A DNA stretch of 21,660 bases from a virus. The stretch covers positions 1 to 21,660 of the IMG/VR virus record IMGVR_UViG_3300025642_000033; one strand, written 5' to 3'. Below, one piece after another: positions 11,776 to 19,085 of the stretch (position 1 is its first letter; every line of letters begins with the position of its first letter). Both the position numbers and the translations under genes were made by a program. The notes beneath the pieces are model-generated. The model saw only the letters and a list, made by a program, of their open reading frames with translations. It searched no databases and had not been told where the DNA came from.

Positions 11776-12032
11776 ATGATAAATAATATAACCCCAAAAG
11801 ATGCAGATAAATTAAATGAGATATATACCTGGGCCTCAAGGCTAATATATATTTTAGAGAGCATAAGACCCGACATAAAAGAAAAGACTTATACGCGTGT
11901 TGCGAAAACTGCAAAGAGATGTTTGAGGATGACTTATCGATTGCCATGAACTCAGTAAGATGTCCGGATTGTGGTAGGATGTTAAGGCGCGGGATATACA
12001 AAGATGAGTTGGGGATGTATCCAGGTGGATAA
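11776..12032 (+). pseudogene. Frame-disrupted zinc-ribbon protein
   Basis: Frame 1, from ATG 11776, reads MINNITPKDADKLNEIYTW and continues in a helical segment to about 11880, then loses sense and stops at 11949. The -1 frame from about 11880 encodes CCENCKEMF...VRCPDCGRMLRRG, a clear two-CxxC zinc ribbon, to TAA 12030-12032, but has no start codon before its Cys pairs. Joined by a -1 shift near the A-rich stretch 11872-11886 they give one ~85-residue protein. Options are programmed frameshifting (no classical heptamer seen), a degenerate gene, or a sequence error. Confidence 0.55.
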
Positions 12033-12119
12033 CCCATCAGCATGTACATTAGGATTGATAATGATTTTTTTAGTATGTGTCTTATTGAATAGTAACGAAC
12101 CGCCGAAGGTGGGGTAAGC

Positions 12120-12182
12120 ATGTGGATGATAGGTGTGGTATATGGATTATGTATAATAGTGTATTTGATGATAAATATATAA
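12120..12182 (+). CDS. Possible 20-aa transmembrane micropeptide
   Basis: ATG 12120 follows GAAGGTGGGG at a suitable distance. The product is almost wholly hydrophobic (MIGVVYGLCIIVYLMI). Length is minimal, so this may be chance. It sits just before the tRNA. Confidence 0.25.
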   Translation: MWMIGVVYGLCIIVYLMINI

Positions 12183-12206
12183 AAGGTGCAAGATATCGGA
12201 ACAACT

Positions 12207-12282
12207 GCCGAAGTAGCTTAATTGGTGAAGCACCTCACTTGTAATGAGGATATTGAGGGTTCGAGCCCTTCCTTCGGCCCCA
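12207..12282 (+). tRNA. tRNA-Thr (UGU)
   Basis: Cloverleaf read by eye: acceptor GCCGAAG 12207-12213 with CTTCGGC 12272-12278; D stem GCTT/AAGC; anticodon stem CCTCA/TGAGG with loop CTTGTAA, so anticodon TGT at 12240-12242; T arm GAGGG-TTCGAGC-CCTTC (one G-U). After the acceptor comes C then encoded CCA (12280-12282). The anticodon reads ACA (Thr), a common codon in this AT-rich genome. The C at the discriminator position is unusual for tRNA-Thr. No second tRNA was found. Confidence 0.9.
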
Positions 12283-12295
12283 AGAGGATAAAGAG

Positions 12296-12745
12296 ATGGC
12301 TATACCAGAACATATAAAAGAAGAGATAAGAACAAAGGCCGGGCAACCGATGAAGTATCAGACCGAAGATGAGCTAAAGGTGGCCATAGGTAAATACTTT
12401 CTGAATTGTGAAGAGAAGAGTAAGCCTTTGACCTTAAGCGCGCTCGCAGTGGCCCTAGATGTAAGTCGAAGAACCATAACCAATTATGGAAAGACGGATA
12501 AATTCTTTCACACTATAAAAAAAGCCCGGGAAATGTGTGAGGCTTATGCAGAGGAATGTCTATATACAAAGAACAGTGTAGCGGGTGTAATATTCAGCAT
12601 TAAGAATAACTATGGGTGGGTGGATAAACAGGAGATACAGCATTCAGGAGACACAGAGAAACCAATAAGCATTAAAGTAACCGAAATGCCAACAGATGCT
12701 ATTATAAACGATGTGATAGCCAAGCTAACTGAGAATACGAACTGA
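12296..12745 (+). CDS. terS: Terminase small subunit
   Basis: A 149-residue protein of the phage DNA-packaging small-subunit type (Terminase_3/P22 gp3-like). It has a GQPMKYQTEDELKVAIGKYF N-terminus, then PLTLSALAVALDVSRRTITNY as a helix-turn-helix (about 44-65), then a helical oligomerisation region with AGVIFSIKNNYGWVDKQEI. It would recognise the pac or cos site on concatemers and hand DNA to the large subunit at 13103. It starts the late operon, directly after the tRNA. Confidence 0.8.
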   Translation: MAIPEHIKEEIRTKAGQPMKYQTEDELKVAIGKYFLNCEEKSKPLTLSALAVALDVSRRTITNYGKTDKFFHTIKKAREMCEAYAEECLYTKNSVAGVIFSIKNNYGWVDKQEIQHSGDTEKPISIKVTEMPTDAIINDVIAKLTENTN

Positions 12746-12936
12746 TGGACGCAATAAACAACCAAAAGCTATCAGACTATAAGGCAAAGTACCTTACACG
12801 AGAGCTTATTAAAGACGGTATGCCAATACCAGACTGTAATGGTTGCATCAGGCCGGAACAGTGCTCATTTAAACAGACAGGAAATTGCTCGCCTGGGGTA
12901 AAGAATGACAGACAGAGTCTTAAGAATAACAAATAA
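12745..12936 (+). CDS. Cys-rich hypothetical protein, 63 aa
   Basis: Not recognised. The start overlaps the terminase small subunit stop by one base. Four Cys (DCNGCIRPEQCSF...GNC) suggest a zinc knuckle. It sits between the two terminase genes, so a packaging accessory role is possible from position only. The SD is weak. Confidence 0.55.
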   Translation: MDAINNQKLSDYKAKYLTRELIKDGMPIPDCNGCIRPEQCSFKQTGNCSPGVKNDRQSLKNNK

Positions 12937-13093
12937 CATGAAAGACTATATAATGGATGGCGCAGAATGGTATTTACCAAACACACATAACTCGTTTATA
13001 TCTTATTTTAACCACTATAACTATAAGAATATGAAATACCATGATTATGTTAAGCTTATAGTTAGGGACATAAACTCATTGAGAGGCCATTAG
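12905..13093 (+). CDS. Hypothetical protein, 62 aa
   Basis: Not recognised. ATG 12905 follows GGGGTAA and overlaps the previous gene by 32 bases; ATG 12938 is an alternative without SD. It is rich in Tyr and Asn (NSFISYFNHYNYKNMKYHDY). It ends 10 bases before the large terminase. Confidence 0.5.
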   Translation: MTDRVLRITNNMKDYIMDGAEWYLPNTHNSFISYFNHYNYKNMKYHDYVKLIVRDINSLRGH

Positions 13094-13102
13094 AGCAACG
13101 AT

Positions 13103-14827
13103 ATGAGACTTGATTATCCAAAGGATTTAGCGAAAAACCTCAATTTCAGGGTAGATATAAGAAACCGCTGTATAAAAGACCCTGTGTTAAGGCATGAGAT
13201 GAAAGAACTATGCCGGAGGGATATACTGACATGGGTTAATTTGTTCTGCTGGACGAAAGACCCGAGAAAGTCAACACCGGTATTACCGTTCATAACATAC
13301 GATTATCAAGACAAGTATATCCTTGAGGTAGAAGACGCAATAGATAAGCAGTATGATAGATTATCTGAGAAGTCCAGAGACGCAGGGGCATCCTGGTGTA
13401 TCTTATATGTTCTAAATCATAAGTGGCAATTTGAGATAGGCTCAGATTTTAGGGTAGGTAGTAGAAAAGAAGAGTTCGTTGATAAATTAAATGTCATTGA
13501 TACGTTGCTAGAGAAGGTCAGATTCAACCTGGCCAGGCAACCGGGATGGCTATTGCCTAAGGGATTCACCATTAAAGACCACGCGGGATTCATGCGCATA
13601 GTGAACCCGGAGAATGGTAACACAATAGTAGGTGAATCAGCAAATCCTCATTTTGCATCAGGTGGCCGTAGTAAAGCGGTGCTGATGGATGAGTTCAGTA
13701 AATGGGATGTAACCATAGCTAAATCTGCATGGTCGGCTACTGCGGACGTAACAGGATGTAGGTTACCCCTTAGCACCCCATTGGGCTCTGGAAACAAGTT
13801 CGCGATGCTTGCCCATGGCACAGAAGAGAAGATAGTAAAATCAACATTACACTGGACACTACATCCCAACAAGACCAAGGGATTATATTATAAGAGTGGA
13901 GTAGAAAGTATACCAATACTAACTAAGGAAAAAGCCTTTGAGCTATGGAAGATAGGATACGAAGTAAGGTCTGAATGGTATGATGCTGAATGTGAGCGCA
14001 GAAGTGAATCAGATGTAGCACAAGAGCTTGATATTAACTACTTAATGTCAGGTTATCCATTCTTTTCAATGAAGGCCTTAGCATTACAGAAGATATTTCC
14101 TCTACATGTAAGGTCGAATGAGATAGAACCGATACCATTTGAGAGACATATACTTATAAACTTAATAGAGACTGATGGTAAAATAGAACCAAGGGACAAG
14201 GATGGCTGGCTGAGAGTATATGAATACCCAGAGATCGGCAAGCAATACATAGTAGCAGCTGATACCTCAGAAGGCCTGGCCAAGGGTGATGAGGCTACAA
14301 TCGTTGTAAGAGAGAAGTTCACCAATGACATTATAGCCGTAGCAAATGGCGCGTATCCTCCTGATGACCTGGCATTCAAGATTCAGAAGGTGGCCAAGTG
14401 GTATAACGTAGCGCTTACGGCCCCAGAGAATAATAATCATGGGTTCACAACATGCAACATCTTAAGGAACCTTGATTGCAACTTGTATCATACAATGACC
14501 CAGGGCGGGGATGTTAAGAAGCCTGGATTCACAACCACAGCGCAGACTAGACCCTTAATGCTTGACCTATTAGAACAGCAGATTCGCAAGAATGAGTTTG
14601 CAATGCGTGATGAGATACTTATAAAGCAATGTCGGACATTCGTAAAGAATCAAAAGCGTGGCCAACCCGAGGCAGATGGAGACTTTAAAGATGATGTGGT
14701 GATTGCGTGTGCGATTTCAGGAGCAATGATTAAAGAGCATCCGTTCCAGGCTAAGGCAGATGACAACTCAGGAGCCCGTAGAAGAAAGATTGAGGATTTC
14801 AAGAAACCCGTAGTGAGGTTCAGGTGA
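13103..14827 (+). CDS. terL: Terminase large subunit
   Basis: A 574-residue packaging motor. The N-terminal ATPase has a variant Walker A EKSRDAGASW (89-98), Walker B KAVLMDEF (191-198) with the catalytic Glu following Asp, and coupling motif STPLGSGN (224-231). The C-terminal RNase H-like nuclease has acidic residues in AADTSEG (D387), PENNN (E442) and FKDDVV (D531). It cleaves concatemers and pumps DNA through the portal encoded at 15181. Only a weak SD is seen before ATG 13103. Length is typical. There is no sign of an intein. Confidence 0.93.
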   Translation: MRLDYPKDLAKNLNFRVDIRNRCIKDPVLRHEMKELCRRDILTWVNLFCWTKDPRKSTPVLPFITYDYQDKYILEVEDAIDKQYDRLSEKSRDAGASWCILYVLNHKWQFEIGSDFRVGSRKEEFVDKLNVIDTLLEKVRFNLARQPGWLLPKGFTIKDHAGFMRIVNPENGNTIVGESANPHFASGGRSKAVLMDEFSKWDVTIAKSAWSATADVTGCRLPLSTPLGSGNKFAMLAHGTEEKIVKSTLHWTLHPNKTKGLYYKSGVESIPILTKEKAFELWKIGYEVRSEWYDAECERRSESDVAQELDINYLMSGYPFFSMKALALQKIFPLHVRSNEIEPIPFERHILINLIETDGKIEPRDKDGWLRVYEYPEIGKQYIVAADTSEGLAKGDEATIVVREKFTNDIIAVANGAYPPDDLAFKIQKVAKWYNVALTAPENNNHGFTTCNILRNLDCNLYHTMTQGGDVKKPGFTTTAQTRPLMLDLLEQQIRKNEFAMRDEILIKQCRTFVKNQKRGQPEADGDFKDDVVIACAISGAMIKEHPFQAKADDNSGARRRKIEDFKKPVVRFR

Positions 14828-15051
14828 GCTTTAAAGGTGATGTTAAGATAATAATTGATGTTAGGGCTATTCTTACTAAGAACAAAGCTCGAAGCGGGAA
14901 TTATCTTGTTTCCTCTAAACAGATTTTAGATTACATAAAAGCTATAGATAATGAAAAGGAATTAGATAAATACTTAAAGAAAGCATATCAGGGAGCCTTG
15001 AAATTTTTAGACACTGTACCTGATTATTATAAGGAGCACTTTAAAATATGA
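14824..15051 (+). CDS. Hypothetical protein, 75 aa
   Basis: Not recognised. GTG 14824 overlaps the terminase stop (GTGA). The product is basic and probably helical (SSKQILDYIKAIDNEKELDKYLKKAYQ). It lies between the terminase and portal genes. Confidence 0.55.
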   Translation: MSFKGDVKIIIDVRAILTKNKARSGNYLVSSKQILDYIKAIDNEKELDKYLKKAYQGALKFLDTVPDYYKEHFKI

Positions 15052-15188
15052 ACATGGGAATAATAAGAGACAAAATACTAGCAGATAACCATAAGGACAC
15101 CGAGGCAACGGAAGAACAGAAGTCATCCTATGCCAATGGAGTCCTTGATTACCATAATGCAATTATAAAGGAGCTGAGTAATGGTTAA
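15048..15188 (+). CDS. Small hypothetical protein, 46 aa
   Basis: Not recognised. ATG 15048 follows AAGGAG at about 11 bases and overlaps the previous TGA. The product is helical and charged (GIIRDKILADNHKD; GVLDYHNAIIKEL). Its end overlaps the portal start by 8 bases. Confidence 0.6.
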   Translation: MNMGIIRDKILADNHKDTEATEEQKSSYANGVLDYHNAIIKELSNG

Positions 15189-17292
15189 GAAACCTGAAAA
15201 AGATTATACGCTCAAGGTCAATACAAAGAAAGACGATGACAAGGATGAGACGCTACCTATTTACATGGATAGGATTAAGCTATCTGAAGACCAGAAGACC
15301 AGACTTGTCAAAGAGATATACCTTGAGAGTGATGAAATAGAATCAGAGTGGAGGGCGGAAGATGTAATAGGCAAGTTCGATGCCCTTGACAACCAATATA
15401 AAGGCAAGATAGAAGAGGATGAGAGACGGCAGTTCAATCTATCGAAGAATGTAACGAAGTCCAAGTGTAACAAAGTAAGCAACATGACGGTTCAGTCCTT
15501 CTTAGAGACTGACCCTAAGTATTCAATAACACCACGGCCTGAGTTCGAGAAGCAAGGTGGCACAGATGTATGCGACGGACAGCAGGATTTCCTAGATTAT
15601 AAGCTAGACAATCTTTCTTCCTTTAGAAGCGCAATGGCCAGGGTGAGTCATCACTCTACATTAAAGGGTCTTGGAGTTCTCAAGGTAACACATAAAATAA
15701 CAAGGGAGAAGAAGAAGCGTGAAGAGGAATATGATGGAAGCATTCTTAAGCTACCCAATGGCACAGTATATGAGGCAGAAAAGCATGGCCCAGTGCCTCC
15801 CGGGGTTGAGCTTGTTAATCAAGGGCTTAAAGATTTCCTTGACAACTATCCGGATGCAGAGACTAGATACAAGGGATTCGTTAAGAAACTTACTGAAGGA
15901 AAGAAAATATCAATCATAGCTGAATATGAAGACACTACATATAATGACCCGTTCTTCAAATCAGTAAACCCTAAGAATCTTAAAGTCAGGTTATCAACAC
16001 CGGGTATTGAAGGCCTGAAGATTACGAGATTAGTTATAGAAGAAAGCGAGATGAGTTGGTGGGATTTAAAGAGGGAGGAGAAGGCAGGACATTTCGAGGA
16101 CATAGATAAGCTGGCGCAGGTAAGCGAAGGCGATACAACCAAGAAAGATAAGTATGACCATGAGATGTATAAGATACTCGAGTGTGTATATTACTTCAAG
16201 ATGAATGAGGACGATGAGGACGAACAGAGAATAGTTGTATGGATAGCTGATGAAAGAAAGATGGTGTTAGGCGCTATCAATTATCCTTATTACCTTATAG
16301 ACACTTATTACATTCCATTCTTTATCAATGACAAGTGGGATGGATGGTTACAGCCTGGCATGGGTGAGGATTTAACAGATAACCATATCGCTGAATCCTT
16401 TATATTGAATTTCACGCTTGAAGGCGCGTATCAGACAAATGTAGTCACGCCCATAGTCCAAGAGGGTTCACCGGTTGCATCTCAATTCTTGAATAAAGAG
16501 TTCATGCACGGCATCCCTATAGAGTTAAAGAAGGGTGAGAAGATAGATTTCCTACAGAAGTATATGAAGCCTTTTGATATAAATGGCATGTTAGGCTTGT
16601 TTCAGGTCTTGTTACAGAATGATGATGATGTAACAGGCGTATCAACGGCCAGTGCAACAGGTAGGCCAGACCCATTAGACCCAAGGGCCCCGGGAAACAA
16701 GACCATAGCGCTCTTACAGCAGTCAGGTATAAACATAAAAAACTATATATTTGCGATGCTACCATCGTTCAATGAACTTGGATACGTTATATTGAACATG
16801 TATTTCCAGATGTCCAAGGAAGGCCGGAAGTATAAGATAAGGCCTGAAAGAGTAGTAGGTAAAAATCCGTTTGCAACCCTGGAACGAAGCGCGATGTCTG
16901 CTAGAACAAATATTCAGGCCCAGGCATACACGTTCAACTTTGAGAAATTAAATGAGAAGAGAGAAGATGTAGCACTATATCAGATAGCAAGACAGGAACC
17001 ATTGATAGCCAGGAACCCTGAGTCAGTGTATATTATGCTTAAGAACATAATAAAGGGTTGGTCGCCAAAGTGGAGGAATATGGTTGATACTATACTCCCA
17101 CCGCTGGCCGAGTTCAAGAAGGGCCAGGCAAAGATGGCACTCATGGCCCTACAGAAATACTTGATGGGTAAGAAGAGCCAACAGGAGATGACAGGGATAC
17201 CTGCGGAATTTAAGGCCGTAGAGTTTATACCGATGATGAATGAGTTAATGGCATTGAGCGCGACACAGCCAGCTAAGGAGAACACTCAGTAA
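15181..17292 (+). CDS. Portal protein
   Basis: A 703-residue protein of the size and layout of long P22-type portals. It has a charged N-terminus, a core with FLETDPKYSITPRPEFEKQG, a segment DDVTGVSTASATGRPDPLDP near residues 481-500, and helices downstream corresponding to the portal crown side. A C-terminal barrel-like helical part ends Lys-rich. Twelve copies would form the channel at the head vertex that receives the terminase. The SD AAGGAG is 9 bases before ATG 15181. Position after terL and before the scaffold is as expected. I cannot delineate clip and wing domains from sequence alone. Confidence 0.85.
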   Translation: MVKKPEKDYTLKVNTKKDDDKDETLPIYMDRIKLSEDQKTRLVKEIYLESDEIESEWRAEDVIGKFDALDNQYKGKIEEDERRQFNLSKNVTKSKCNKVSNMTVQSFLETDPKYSITPRPEFEKQGGTDVCDGQQDFLDYKLDNLSSFRSAMARVSHHSTLKGLGVLKVTHKITREKKKREEEYDGSILKLPNGTVYEAEKHGPVPPGVELVNQGLKDFLDNYPDAETRYKGFVKKLTEGKKISIIAEYEDTTYNDPFFKSVNPKNLKVRLSTPGIEGLKITRLVIEESEMSWWDLKREEKAGHFEDIDKLAQVSEGDTTKKDKYDHEMYKILECVYYFKMNEDDEDEQRIVVWIADERKMVLGAINYPYYLIDTYYIPFFINDKWDGWLQPGMGEDLTDNHIAESFILNFTLEGAYQTNVVTPIVQEGSPVASQFLNKEFMHGIPIELKKGEKIDFLQKYMKPFDINGMLGLFQVLLQNDDDVTGVSTASATGRPDPLDPRAPGNKTIALLQQSGINIKNYIFAMLPSFNELGYVILNMYFQMSKEGRKYKIRPERVVGKNPFATLERSAMSARTNIQAQAYTFNFEKLNEKREDVALYQIARQEPLIARNPESVYIMLKNIIKGWSPKWRNMVDTILPPLAEFKKGQAKMALMALQKYLMGKKSQQEMTGIPAEFKAVEFIPMMNELMALSATQPAKENTQ

Positions 17293-17429
17293 TGAGACTG
17301 ATGGGGGAAATAATAGGTTGTATATTCTGGTTAATAGTATTTGCACTCCTATGTATTGTGTGGTTTGTAACATATTCGTGGCATAGATTGAGTTTTCGTT
17401 ATTACATGTGGGGTCGAGGCGCAAAATAA
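17292..17429 (+). CDS. Small membrane protein, 45 aa
   Basis: ATG 17292 overlaps the portal stop. One hydrophobic segment at residues 7-28 (IIGCIFWLIVFALLCIVWFV) is followed by a basic tail (WHRLSFRYYMWGRGAK), giving a single-pass topology. It could be a pinholin-like or injection-related protein, but position in the head module gives no proof. Confidence 0.6.
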   Translation: MRLMGEIIGCIFWLIVFALLCIVWFVTYSWHRLSFRYYMWGRGAK

Positions 17430-17441
17430 AAAGGGGGATAC

Positions 17442-17771
17442 ATGAGGGGATTAGAGTTCTTTAGAAACCCAGAAGCAAAGAGAAAAAAGATTGAGAAGGA
17501 GAAGGCCCACATACAGAAGGATATAAAAAACCTAGCTGTATTGGCCGGTAGATGCCTAGCAGATAAAAACTTCCTACGATACGTAGAAGGCGTTGAGGCA
17601 ATGAAGGATAGAATAATAGATGTAATGCTTACTCATACTGACCCAGACCCAGTGAGAGATGGCTTTTTCACAAGGTCGTGTCTGAATCAGCTTATTCCCT
17701 TAATGGAGATAGTTGAATCTATCAAAAGGGAAAAAGTAAAGGGAGGGGAAAATGCCAGCAGGAGTGCGTAG
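17442..17771 (+). CDS. Hypothetical protein in head module, 109 aa
   Basis: Not recognised. The N-terminus is highly charged (NPEAKRKKIEKEKAHIQKD), then helices to the C-terminus. AGGGGG precedes the start. Its last 20 bases overlap the basic-peptide gene at 17752. Confidence 0.6.
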   Translation: MRGLEFFRNPEAKRKKIEKEKAHIQKDIKNLAVLAGRCLADKNFLRYVEGVEAMKDRIIDVMLTHTDPDPVRDGFFTRSCLNQLIPLMEIVESIKREKVKGGENASRSA

Positions 17772-17850
17772 AAAGAGATGTCTAGTTACAGGAAAGAGAC
17801 CAACACACAAGAGGCGTGGAAAGAATCGTAGGAAGAGAAATGGCAGATAA
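17752..17850 (+). CDS. Arg/Lys-rich peptide, 32 aa, with bL28-like motif
   Basis: ATG 17752 has a strong SD (GGGAGGGG). The product is more than half Arg/Lys and contains RKRCLVTGKRPTHKRR. The CxVTGKRP piece matches the conserved N-terminus of ribosomal protein bL28. A nucleic-acid-binding role is likely from charge. The resemblance could be chance in so short a protein. Confidence 0.55.
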   Translation: MPAGVRRKRCLVTGKRPTHKRRGKNRRKRNGR

Positions 17851-18265
17851 CGATAGAGATAAAAACAAGCCCTTAAGCATTAACGAAGCTATAAATAAGC
17901 TCAGGGTTGAAGCGCCGAGGATTGAGGAAGCCACAAAGAAAGAGATGTCTAAGGCTAAGATAACTACGGCTGACCCTAGGTCAAGGATAAAGTTTCTTAA
18001 TTACGCTATATCACTTCTTGGTGATTTGGACTTTGACTTAAAGAAAAAGTTACCGTTCAATGCGTCAAGTAAAGAGATGGCCGAGATATTAAAGGCTCTT
18101 ATGTATTTAAGGACAAATGGTATCTCTGCAAGACAGATAGCCCATAGATTCGGAATAGAGCGAACAGTTGTTATGAAGGTTGAGAAGATTGCTACTGAGG
18201 CAGTGAAGCGCGTTATAGCGCGAAAGCTTCAGAACGGGACACCGATACTAGGGGAAAAACAGTGA
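17840..18265 (+). CDS. Helix-turn-helix protein, 141 aa
   Basis: I chose ATG 17840 with AGGAAG just upstream; the frame is open from 17816. A C-terminal HTH at about residues 93-117 reads GISARQIAHRFGIERTVVMK, followed by a basic helix. The N-terminal half is helical and charged. It could be a late-gene regulator or a second packaging-related DNA binder; sequence gives no more. The GTG of the next gene overlaps its TGA. Confidence 0.6.
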   Translation: MADNDRDKNKPLSINEAINKLRVEAPRIEEATKKEMSKAKITTADPRSRIKFLNYAISLLGDLDFDLKKKLPFNASSKEMAEILKALMYLRTNGISARQIAHRFGIERTVVMKVEKIATEAVKRVIARKLQNGTPILGEKQ

Positions 18266-18504
18266 GGAACATAGAATTATACTCCTGGTGGGGATATTTT
18301 TCTCACGCTTGTTACATAGCAGGATTAGATTGCTATGGTCTTCATATTAAGGGATTGTGTTATATACATGTTCACACAGGAATAGTCAAGGAGATTTCTA
18401 AGGATTGGCCTTGGTTCAGAATAAGAAGTTTTGAATTGTTTGGAAATAAATGGAATAAATGGAAAGGTTTTACTGTTCCGTTTATAAAATATTATTCAAT
18501 ATGA
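18262..18504 (+). CDS. Trp/Tyr-rich hypothetical protein, 80 aa
   Basis: Not recognised. It starts at GTG 18262 (GTGA overlap) after AGGGGAA. Many aromatic residues (YSWWGYFSHACYIAGLDCYG; WPWFRIRSFELFGNKWNKW) suggest a compact beta fold or a membrane-associated protein. The stop overlaps the next ATG. Confidence 0.55.
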   Translation: MRNIELYSWWGYFSHACYIAGLDCYGLHIKGLCYIHVHTGIVKEISKDWPWFRIRSFELFGNKWNKWKGFTVPFIKYYSI

Positions 18505-18653
18505 CCGAATGTCATCGTTGTCTAAGCTGTGACATAAATAAAAGCAAGAAGACAACTAAGGATGACAACGGAAAGAAAGAAACAATAACAACTTATATTT
18601 GCACTTCATGTGGTTATAGAGTCGTGGAACAAGAGACAGGAGCAAGTAAATGA
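18501..18653 (+). CDS. Zinc-ribbon protein, 50 aa
   Basis: ATG 18501 overlaps the previous TGA (ATGA), so I prefer it to the in-frame ATG 18459. The product has CHRCLSC near the start and CTSCGYRVVEQ near the end, a small zinc ribbon with a Lys-rich loop between. It is coupled to the Com-like gene by another ATGA overlap. Confidence 0.65.
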   Translation: MTECHRCLSCDINKSKKTTKDDNGKKETITTYICTSCGYRVVEQETGASK

Positions 18654-18817
18654 ATCGCTTTGAATGTAAAGATTGTAAGAGACTATTGTTCAAAGGCGGT
18701 GGATGTGATAAGGAAATAAAGGCAGTTCATATATACTCAGATTTTAGGATAGAGATTAAATGTCCTAGATGTAAGAAGTTGAATAGTTTTAAATTAAATG
18801 AGCTAGTAATAGCCTAG
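18650..18817 (+). CDS. Com-like zinc-finger protein, 55 aa
   Basis: The product begins MNRFECKDCKRLLFKGGG and has IEIKCPRCKKLNSF. This two-CxxC pattern with RLLFK and CPRCKKxN matches the Mu Com family. In Mu, Com is a zinc protein that binds mom mRNA and activates its translation. No mom-like gene is in the window, so another target or a general role is likely. Com-like genes are often found near portal/terminase genes in unrelated phages. Confidence 0.7.
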   Translation: MNRFECKDCKRLLFKGGGCDKEIKAVHIYSDFRIEIKCPRCKKLNSFKLNELVIA

Positions 18818-19085
18818 AATAACGGGGGTTGTGGGGTGGTTGTGTGTCAGACCCCATGTATTGTGACCACAAACCTACAGTAAGTCGGCCATTATACCTG
18901 CTTACCAGCCCCTAACATAATATATAAAACGAGGAACTTGATTCCCATACTGATAATATCGGTATGGGTTTTTTATTATAGAGGTTACAAAGTCCCAGTA
19001 TTAAAAGTAGTTACCCTTACAGGGAGTAAGGCACTGCTTACATAAATGCGATACCCTTATAGGCTCGCAAGAAAGGAGGGCTGTT
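18818..19085 (+). promoter_or_regulatory. Structured leader region before the scaffold gene
   Basis: No convincing gene, though a TTG-start frame at 18938-19045 follows GAGG. The region holds a G-rich hairpin (TGGGGT 18832-18837 with ACCCCA 18851-18856), repeated GTAAG/CTTAC elements (18880, 18901, 19016, 19026, 19037), a strong terminator at 18944-18974 preceded by an ATAATATATAA stretch, a hairpin CCTTAC/GTAAGG (19014-19030) and a direct repeat TACCCTTAYAGG (19012 and 19052). It ends in AAAGGAGGG, the SD of the scaffold gene. Confidence 0.55.
18944..18974 (+). terminator. Strong intrinsic terminator
   Basis: An 11-bp stem (18944-18954 with 18958-18968, one T-G pair), three-base loop AAT, six T at 18969-18974. 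It separates the terminase/portal genes from the scaffold/capsid genes, so abundant head genes may have their own promoter or rely on controlled readthrough. Confidence 0.9.

Noticed and set aside
12102-12120. Second tRNA or tRNA fragment beginning GCCGAAG
   Set aside because: Only the acceptor-like 5' end resembles the tRNA at 12207; no cloverleaf follows.
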